Assembly (NCBI GenBank): GCA_038210655.1
Contig: JBBQWM010000005.1
Location: forward strand, 124,001-188,000
Origin: 54-19 sp038210655
Lineage (GTDB): Bacteria; Chloroflexota; Chloroflexia; Chloroheliales; Chloroheliaceae
DNA length: 64,000 bases
Reading direction: 5' to 3'
Each line of letters starts with the position of its first letter. Position 1 is the first letter of the stretch. A program made the position numbers and the translations under genes. Positions 58,098 through 64,000 of the stretch are shown here, in pieces. The notes beneath the pieces are model-generated. The model was given only the letters and a program-made list of their open reading frames with translations. It had not been told where the DNA came from and made no database searches.

Positions 58098-59894
58098 ATG
58101 AAAGATAACATATTTTTGATCGGGTTTAGCGGTACGGGCAAGACCAGTGTAGGCAAGGTTTTGGCTCGACGGCTTGGTTTTGAGTATATCGATACCGATT
58201 TGCAGATGGAAAGTGATACGGGTCGAACCGTCCCCGAAATGTTCGCGCAGGACGGCGAGGCCGCTTTCCGCGAATTGGAACGGGCTACTATTGAGAAAGT
58301 CTGTGAGAGTAATTTCCAGGTGGTCGCGACCGGCGGCGGGGCTATTTTGTTGAAGCAAAACCGGGGTGAGATGACCTCGAATGGCTATATTTTCTGTCTG
58401 GAAGCCCGACCTGAAACGATCTATGTTCGGTTACTTTTGGATAGCGGAGTAGAGCGGCCTTTGCTGGCGGGGGGCGATCCTTTTGAGCGGATTAATCAGC
58501 TTAAGGCCGACCGCGCCCCTTTCTATGCCGAGGCCGATTGGACGTTGCATACCGACTTCTTATCGGTCGAGGAAATTGCCGGGGAGATCGAACGAGTCTT
58601 GCCCTTTGTGCAACGGCGCAGCGATAAGCAGCGCGGCGGCCCTGGCAGTCCGGCTACGCCCGGTTCTCCGCACGCGGCAAAGTCGAGCGGCGTATTCCAC
58701 CGGGGCATCAGCATTGGGACGGTCGAAACAGCGGCGGAAAAAGCCGCTTCGCCCGGCAAAGACCTAGTGGTAAAGACCAGCCAGGGTAGCTATCCGATTT
58801 TGTTCGGCGAGGGTTTGTTGGCCCGCCTGGGCGAAGTATTACGCGAGTACGTGCCGGAGAGCGCGGGGCGGGCCGCTTTTATCATCAGTGACGAACAGGT
58901 CGGGCCGCTTTACGGTTCGCAAGTCCAGGCCAATTTGGAAGCTGCCGGGTATCGGCCTGCTTTACGGCTGGTCGGGGCGGGCGAGGAATCAAAGTCGCTG
59001 GCGCAGGCACAGGCTCTTTTTGATTGGCTGGCCGAAAGCCGGGCCGAACGCAAGGATATTATCATTGCGCTGGGCGGTGGAGTAGTGGGCGATTTGGCCG
59101 GGTTCGTGGCGGCAAGTTGGTTGCGCGGCTTGCCCCTGGTGCAAATCCCAACCACTTTGCTGGCGATGGTCGATAGCAGTGTTGGCGGCAAGACCGGGGT
59201 AAACCACCCACGCGGCAAGAATTTGATCGGGGCGTTTTATCCGGCCAGCGCGGTAGTAGCCGACGTGTTGACCCTGACCAGTCTGCCAGAACGCGCCCGG
59301 CGGTCGGGTTGGGCCGAGGTGGTCAAGCACGCCGTCATTCCGGGGGTGGGTGACGCGCAAGCCGCCCTGGTGCGGTTCGAGCGTTTGGAAAAGAGCGTCC
59401 ACGCCCTTAACGCGGGCGATATGGGAGTGACTGCCGCGATCTTGCGCGAGTCGGTGGCGGTCAAAGCCGGGGTAGTCGAGCAGGACGAGCGCGAAAGTGG
59501 CCTGCGGATGACCCTGAATTATGGGCATACCTACGCGCACGGGCTGGAAGCGGCGGGCGGTTATCATCAGCTTATGCACGGGGAGGCGGTTGCTATCGGG
59601 CTACAAGGGGCGGCCCGATTATCGGAACGGTTGGGTTTATGTTCGGCGGAGTTCGTGGCTCGTCAGAAAGCTCTTTTGGAGGCTTTTGGATTGCCGACCT
59701 CGGCCCACAGCTTTGGTTTCGACCGGGCGAGCGTACTTGCCAGCATGAAGCTCGACAAGAAGGTCGATAGCGGTGCGATCCGTTGGATTTTGCCGCTCGG
59801 TATCGGTCGGCTCGAAATCCGCCGCGATGTGCCAAACGAACTGGTGCTGGAAGTGCTGGACGAGCTTTTGGCGGCGGGCAATCAAGTGAGCTAA
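58098..59894 (+). CDS. aroKB: Fused shikimate kinase and 3-dehydroquinate synthase (AroK-AroB)
   Basis: The protein has 598 residues. Residues 1 to about 170 are shikimate kinase (P-loop GFSGTGKTSVGKVLARRLG, VVATGGGAILL, RPLLAGGDPFERI). After a Pro/Gly/Ser linker, about 225-598 are 3-dehydroquinate synthase (IALGGGVVGDLAGFVAASW, DSSVGGKTGVNHPRGKNLIG, NYGHTYAHGLEAAGG with metal His, MHGEAVAIG). It carries two steps of the chorismate pathway that are not consecutive. The ATG at 58098 with GAGAGGTG just upstream is preferred to 58071. The last 4 bp overlap the convergent Mrp gene. Confidence 0.95.
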   Translation: MKDNIFLIGFSGTGKTSVGKVLARRLGFEYIDTDLQMESDTGRTVPEMFAQDGEAAFRELERATIEKVCESNFQVVATGGGAILLKQNRGEMTSNGYIFCLEARPETIYVRLLLDSGVERPLLAGGDPFERINQLKADRAPFYAEADWTLHTDFLSVEEIAGEIERVLPFVQRRSDKQRGGPGSPATPGSPHAAKSSGVFHRGISIGTVETAAEKAASPGKDLVVKTSQGSYPILFGEGLLARLGEVLREYVPESAGRAAFIISDEQVGPLYGSQVQANLEAAGYRPALRLVGAGEESKSLAQAQALFDWLAESRAERKDIIIALGGGVVGDLAGFVAASWLRGLPLVQIPTTLLAMVDSSVGGKTGVNHPRGKNLIGAFYPASAVVADVLTLTSLPERARRSGWAEVVKHAVIPGVGDAQAALVRFERLEKSVHALNAGDMGVTAAILRESVAVKAGVVEQDERESGLRMTLNYGHTYAHGLEAAGGYHQLMHGEAVAIGLQGAARLSERLGLCSAEFVARQKALLEAFGLPTSAHSFGFDRASVLASMKLDKKVDSGAIRWILPLGIGRLEIRRDVPNELVLEVLDELLAAGNQVS

Positions 59895-60952
59895 CTCAGG
59901 TTGATCGTCAGGCTGCGATGTTGCATGCGTTCGCGGGCCGCAATCAAGAAATTGCCTGCCAATGCGTCGATCTCAATCGAGTTGTATTGCTCGACCTGCC
60001 CGTTGTCGATCAATTCGGCGGCGTGCGGGTCAAGCGGCATCCGGCCCAAAACCGGCGCGTCGGCAGCCAGCGCAAGCTCTTCGGCCCGACTTGGCCCAAA
60101 CAGGTTGATCTTTTTGCCGCTTTCGGGCAACACGAACCAACTCATATTCTCGGCTACCCCTATAATAGGAGTGTGCATCTTTTCAGCCAACCGAATCGCT
60201 TTCTTGACGATGCTGGTTGCCAGCAGTTGCGGGGATGAGACCAACACGATCCCATTGGTCGGTAGGCTTTGCATGACGGTCAGAGGCGCGTCGCTCGTGC
60301 CGGGTGGCAAGTCTACCAGCAAATAATCCAATTCGCCCCATAGCGTGCTGTTATAGAAATCTTTTATCATTTTGCTGATAAGCGGCCCGCGCCAGATTAT
60401 CGCCTCATCCTCGTTTGGCACAAAGAAAAGCGACGAAATCACTTTGATACCCTGGGCGCTGATAACCGGGATGATCTTGCCGCCTTCGGCTTGGGCCGGA
60501 CGCGCGGTAATCCCAAAGGTGCGCGGGATGCTCGGCCCGGTGATGTCGGCATCCAATATCCCGACCCGAAACCCCATCCGGTTCAAACCTATCGCCAAAA
60601 CGCTGGTCACAAAGGATTTACCTACGCCGCCCTTGCCGCTAACAATTGCGATAATATTCTTGATCCGCCCGGTGGTAGTATCGTCCGCGCCGGAAGCCGC
60701 CGCCTCCAAACCGCCGGTCTTGACTGCCGGGAAAAGTTCCGGCTGAACCAGCACTAGATTTAGATCGGACAGCAACGGCTCGACCTCAATTTTATGGGCT
60801 TTCGCGCCCTTTTCGACCGTATCAAGGGCCGCAATCGAGCAGGTCACACAGCCCAGGCCGTGCTTGGCGAAAACGCGCACCGTGTCGGGGTAGCTATCGA
60901 CAATCGTCTTTATTACCATTTCCGGCCTGATCGTCAGGCTTTCTTCACTCAT
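59891..60952 (-). CDS. Mrp/ApbC-type P-loop ATPase with N-terminal DUF1858 domain
   Basis: The protein has 353 residues. Residues 1 to about 75 form a DUF1858-like domain with GLGCVTCSIA. Then comes the MinD/Mrp ATPase: IAIVSGKGGVGKSFVTSVLA (deviant Walker A), VGILDADITGPSIPRTFG, LLVDLPPGTSDAPLTVMQS, GVAENMSWFVLP. The CxxC pair in the Mrp C-terminus is not present (FVLPESGKK instead). Such proteins carry Fe-S clusters to target proteins. The DUF1858 domain, with its own Cys pair, may take over cluster binding; this is inference. Confidence 0.92.
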   Translation of the reverse strand: MSEESLTIRPEMVIKTIVDSYPDTVRVFAKHGLGCVTCSIAALDTVEKGAKAHKIEVEPLLSDLNLVLVQPELFPAVKTGGLEAAASGADDTTTGRIKNIIAIVSGKGGVGKSFVTSVLAIGLNRMGFRVGILDADITGPSIPRTFGITARPAQAEGGKIIPVISAQGIKVISSLFFVPNEDEAIIWRGPLISKMIKDFYNSTLWGELDYLLVDLPPGTSDAPLTVMQSLPTNGIVLVSSPQLLATSIVKKAIRLAEKMHTPIIGVAENMSWFVLPESGKKINLFGPSRAEELALAADAPVLGRMPLDPHAAELIDNGQVEQYNSIEIDALAGNFLIAARERMQHRSLTINLS

Positions 60953-61002
60953 TTATATTTTCTTCTCTCTTTGCAAGCAGTCTTTTATTAAAAGGCGCAA
61001 CC

Positions 61003-61143
61003 TATAGCAAAATGCACAGATATAGAACCCTTGTAGGAGCGAGCTTCTGCTCGCGATTGAACACCCAGCCGCATCTTCCATCGCGAGCAGAAGCTCGCTC
61101 CTACAGATAATCGTCTAGCTCAATTGCTTTGTATTCTGCTGTA
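61003..61143. mobile_element. Family B element downstream of the ligase-like gene
   Basis: The 141-bp element runs from TATAGCAAAATGCAC to TTGTATTCTGCTGTA with inner palindrome 61033-61104. It lies between the start of the Mrp-like gene and the stop of the membrane protein gene at 61259, in a 306-bp gap with no other feature. Confidence 0.8.
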
Positions 61144-61258
61144 ATTATAGCATTATCAGGCTGACCCAAGTAGGACAAAAGTCGCCCTTAGCCAGGAGAA
61201 GAATTAAGTTCCCGTTTTTTGGTTAATACTATTCGCCTCTTTAGCAAGTTATTAGCTT

Positions 61259-62698
61259 TTATGAAGTTGGGGAAAGGGTTTTGGAACCGATTTTGACCTG
61301 GGCGACCGCCAGGGCTATGAAGAGCCACAGGAGGGCCGCCATGTGGCTAAATTCGATGTTGAAAAAATAGTGGTCTAGCACGCCGACGGCTAAGGCTCCG
61401 ACTACCCCACCGCTCAACCCCAGCAGATTGGCTTTTTGCTTTTCGTCCGACAGATGGCTAAAATTGGAAATGATATAGACGAAGAACAAGATCATCACCA
61501 GTATAAAAGCCGCCAGCCCGATCAGCCCCATTCGTTCTCCCAACGTTAGATAGATGCTCGAAACGCCCGCCTGCAAATCGGGGTCGGGGGCCGGGCCAAA
61601 GCCGATCCCGAACCAGGGATAGCGACCGATAATGTCCAGCGCGTTTTGATATTCAGCCAGCCTTAGTTTGGTAGCCGGGTCTTCCAGGGCGAAACCCGCC
61701 GCAAACCGCGCTCCTAACGAGGTATTGGGCAAGATCGCCAGCCCAACCGCCACAAACGGCAGCGCATAGACCCAGATGCGCCGATACTTGAAGCTGGCGA
61801 ATAAGGCGACCACAACCAACCCTAACTGCGCTCCCCGTCCGTAAGTCAGCCCTAGCGAGACGCACGGGCCGATCAGCATCAAGAGCAACAGCCAGCGTCG
61901 GAAAAGCGGTCGAGGCGAGAGAAATTGGGTCAGCAGCAGGGCGATAATCACCACCAGCATTCCGCCGTAGGAATTTGGATCGACCGAAGTGCCGGTCGCA
62001 CGTTGGGCCAGGGTCGGATCGTCCTCGTTGAAGCGCAAAATACGACCCTCGGTCGGATACCCTAATCGGCCCAGCCCGACCAGGATTTGCTCCTGCAAAG
62101 GGCGACTGAGCAGATAAAGGCCCGTCCCGATGTAGCCCGCCAGCGCCCCGGTCAGCATAATCGTCTGTAGCAAGCGGTCAAGCACTTTTTGGGTGCGAAC
62201 GATGTTGATGATTGGAAAGAAGGCCAGAATTGCCAGGATGAGTTTGAAGTAATTGTGCAGCACATCGTTAGTGGCGGTCTGCCCACCCAGGATACAGGCG
62301 AACAGGCTTAACCCCACCAGCAGCAAGATCGCCCAATCGAACGGCCCGGCTACAATGCCATCCTCGCGGCCTCTGGCAACCGCCATGCGTAGCAACCAGA
62401 CCGCAAATAGGGCCAGCAAGGTCGCTTCCAGGAGCGTAAAGGTCAAAACTCCGGCCTTGACCGGGATCACTCCGAAGGGTAGCAAGGTGCAAATCGTAAT
62501 CGCTGTGCCGAGCGTGAACATCGGTCGGGCCAGCATCAAGCCGCCTACGACCAGCCCTGCCAGCGCCCCAAATCCAATTAAGGGGTTTGGCAACGCGACT
62601 GCTGCCAGCCCTGCCATAGCCCCCAGCAAGACCGCTAATAAGGCCAGCCCGATCTGATCGGGCCAGCCTTCTGGCAAGCGGGGGATTTGGATTTTCAC
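61259..62698 (-). CDS. O-antigen ligase/polymerase-like membrane protein
   Basis: The 479-residue protein has about 12 transmembrane helices and a larger loop around residues 210-250. The region SRPLFRRWLLLLMLIGPCVS, followed by GLTYGRGAQLGLVVVALFA and IIGRYPWFGIGFGPAP, is characteristic of the Wzy/WaaL (O-antigen ligase) family. It would polymerise or transfer surface polysaccharide outside the membrane. GTG start with no strong ribosome binding site. The GT4 genes elsewhere in the window could feed the same pathway, though they are not clustered. Confidence 0.9.
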   Translation of the reverse strand: MKIQIPRLPEGWPDQIGLALLAVLLGAMAGLAAVALPNPLIGFGALAGLVVGGLMLARPMFTLGTAITICTLLPFGVIPVKAGVLTFTLLEATLLALFAVWLLRMAVARGREDGIVAGPFDWAILLLVGLSLFACILGGQTATNDVLHNYFKLILAILAFFPIINIVRTQKVLDRLLQTIMLTGALAGYIGTGLYLLSRPLQEQILVGLGRLGYPTEGRILRFNEDDPTLAQRATGTSVDPNSYGGMLVVIIALLLTQFLSPRPLFRRWLLLLMLIGPCVSLGLTYGRGAQLGLVVVALFASFKYRRIWVYALPFVAVGLAILPNTSLGARFAAGFALEDPATKLRLAEYQNALDIIGRYPWFGIGFGPAPDPDLQAGVSSIYLTLGERMGLIGLAAFILVMILFFVYIISNFSHLSDEKQKANLLGLSGGVVGALAVGVLDHYFFNIEFSHMAALLWLFIALAVAQVKIGSKTLSPTS

Positions 62699-62770
62699 CT
62701 TATCAGGTGCAGGCGATTTTAGATTTTGGATTATAGTCTTTTCTCCATTGAGAAGAGCTAAAAGAGCTTA

Positions 62771-62901
62771 GAACCGATCCCAGTAGGGGCGATCTTTATG
62801 GTCGCCCGGTGTGTTCCGAACCGGGCGACCATAAAGGTCGCCCCTACAATCCGATTTTGGGTAGGGGCGACCCTGTGTGGTCGCCCGACCTGAGCAGTGA
62901 C
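62771..62901. mobile_element. Family A element with 10-bp flanking repeat
   Basis: The inner core GTAGGGGCGATC...GGTCGCCCCTAC is at 62783-62847, and an extra half copy GTAGGGGCGACCCTGTGTGG is at 62861-62880. AAAGAGCTTA flanks the region at 62761-62770 and 62902-62911, as a target duplication would. The right flank ends 2 bp before the stop triplet of the next gene (62914-62916). Confidence 0.8.
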
Positions 62902-62913
62902 AAAGAGCTTATT

Positions 62914-64000
62914 TTAACCGGCCCACATCCAAAAGATAAAAAGAGTGGCCCAGATTGCTTGCATCCCGGCCCCGAATTTGAGCAAGGAGCGGGGCGCAAT
63001 CTGTCCTGCCAGTATAAAGGCCGGGAAGATGGTTAGCAAGTAGCGGTTCATACTCATCCAGAAAAAGCCGTCGGTTCCCTCGCGGGTCAAAAAGACCGCC
63101 AGACTTAAAATGCTGTAGAGCAGATAGGCCATCGGCAGTTTCTTTTGCGCCCAAATAATCGTCAGACAGATAAAGACTACCAGTAGGATAAAATCGACCG
63201 CATTGTAGAACAGGTTACGGGTTTGGGTTGGGTCGAAAAATCCAAACATTCCGCCAAAGAACGACTCCCAGGGCAGGGCGAACTTGATATGCCAGACCAC
63301 TTGCAAATGGTTGTTAAAATTATAGTCGCCCAAAATCAGATAGACATAGAGCATGTAAAGGGCGATAGTACTGGGCGCAAAGGCCAGCGCCAGCCCGTTA
63401 CGGTCGATCTTGCGCCAGTTGAAGCCGCGTTGTTGCATGTACATGTAGGCCAACGGCAGCATCAGGATTGCGCCCTGGAGCCGCGTGATCGAAGCCAGCC
63501 CGACCAGTAGCGCCACCAACAGCCAGCGTTGTTTTTCGCCATAATAAAATGCCGCCAATACTAGCGCCAGATAAAGCGACTCGGTGTAGCTTGCCACCAG
63601 GAAGAAAGCGGTCGGGAAGGTTGCCAGAAACAAGATCGACCGCCGCGCATTCTCGACATTGAATAGCAAGTTGGTTAAGCGGTACATGTAGACCAGCGCA
63701 AAGATGTAAGCCAAATTCGAGATTACCTGAGCCGCCAGCATATATTGATCGAGTAGCACCCGACCCAAAACGCCGACCGACAGGGGATAAAGCGGCGGAT
63801 AGTTGGTCGTGCCGTTGCCGACCGAATAGCCAAAATGGGCGATTTGCAAATACCAGTTGGTATCCCAGCGCTGCCAGGGGCCGAGCAAGAAGAAAGATGG
63901 CCCCCAATGGCGTGGGTCTATATCGCGCAGAAGACCGGCCCCCAGGGGCGGGTCAATCGGGGCAAGCGGGGCGAACACAGTACCCAGGGCGAATAAAAGC
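62914..64000 (-). CDS. PIG-V/GT-C type mannosyltransferase family membrane protein (partial)
   Basis: The frame is open to the window edge, so the N-terminus is missing; about 362 residues are visible. It has about ten hydrophobic helices with HWGPSFFLLGPWQRWDTNWY (aromatic, Asp-containing first loop), NYPPLYPLSVGVLGRVLL and LASITRLQGAILMLPLAY, the pattern of GPI mannosyltransferase 2-like (PIG-V, GT76) bacterial proteins. It probably uses a polyprenyl-phosphate sugar donor. The GTG at 63978 is unlikely to be the true start because hydrophobic sequence continues upstream. Confidence 0.85.
   Translation of the reverse strand, partial: LLFALGTVFAPLAPIDPPLGAGLLRDIDPRHWGPSFFLLGPWQRWDTNWYLQIAHFGYSVGNGTTNYPPLYPLSVGVLGRVLLDQYMLAAQVISNLAYIFALVYMYRLTNLLFNVENARRSILFLATFPTAFFLVASYTESLYLALVLAAFYYGEKQRWLLVALLVGLASITRLQGAILMLPLAYMYMQQRGFNWRKIDRNGLALAFAPSTIALYMLYVYLILGDYNFNNHLQVVWHIKFALPWESFFGGMFGFFDPTQTRNLFYNAVDFILLVVFICLTIIWAQKKLPMAYLLYSILSLAVFLTREGTDGFFWMSMNRYLLTIFPAFILAGQIAPRSLLKFGAGMQAIWATLFIFWMWAG

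Overview
This 64 kb window is a chromosomal segment of a free-living bacterium, most likely a member of the Chloroflexota. The evidence is indirect: moderate G+C coding sequence, lipoproteins with long Ala/Thr linkers after the lipobox, an AroK-AroB fusion, NadR/PnuC, arrays of Uma2 (DUF820) genes, several family 4 glycosyltransferases and very many palindromic intergenic repeats. No rRNA, tRNA, CRISPR array, phage or complete insertion sequence was seen. Phylum assignment is inference.

Layout. 0-8 kb: enolase, an HDAC-family deacetylase, a coiled-coil protein, two GT4 glycosyltransferases and a Uma2 protein with a 14-residue repeat tail. 8-12 kb: an unusual minus-strand cassette made of a sigma-factor-like protein, an unknown partner and an XRE-TPR regulator. 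12-18 kb: a MacB/FtsX-type ABC exporter, divergent from a double-GAF histidine kinase. 18-22.5 kb: an antitoxin-like protein, three tandem Uma2 paralogues and sucCD. 23-28.5 kb: a ThrE-like exporter, two cation/proton antiporters, a PII-like protein and a winged-helix regulator. One antiporter sits between 275-bp direct repeats made of the 3' ends of its two neighbours. 29-36 kb: the primary sigma factor, a PadR regulator with a Gly/His-rich target, a GT87-like membrane protein, an M28 peptidase and an RNase Z-like protein. 36-45 kb: FtsH, a pnuC-nadR NAD salvage operon, a zinc-ribbon membrane protein, an SDR enzyme and an SsuABC/TauABC-type importer. 45-50 kb: a beta-CASP nuclease, a PD-(D/E)XK protein, cytidylate kinase, a DUF4926 protein and an RluB-like pseudouridine synthase. 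50-64 kb: a GT4 enzyme, small soluble proteins, an aldo/keto reductase, DUF6062 and GxxExxY proteins, AroKB, an Mrp/ApbC ATPase, an O-antigen-ligase-like protein and a PIG-V-like protein running off the end.

The most striking content is intergenic. At least six families of miniature inverted-repeat elements are present (called A-F here). Several have clean target duplications: family C shows 6-bp duplications in three copies within 0.8 kb, family D shows 9 bp, and family E shows 10 bp and is nested inside a D element. A family C copy interrupts a GxxExxY gene whose original C-terminus can still be read behind it. Families A and B repeatedly sit at gene 3' ends, and in three cases their terminal repeat contains the stop codon of the neighbouring gene. 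No transposase for any of them is in this window. Family names and boundaries were drawn by eye.
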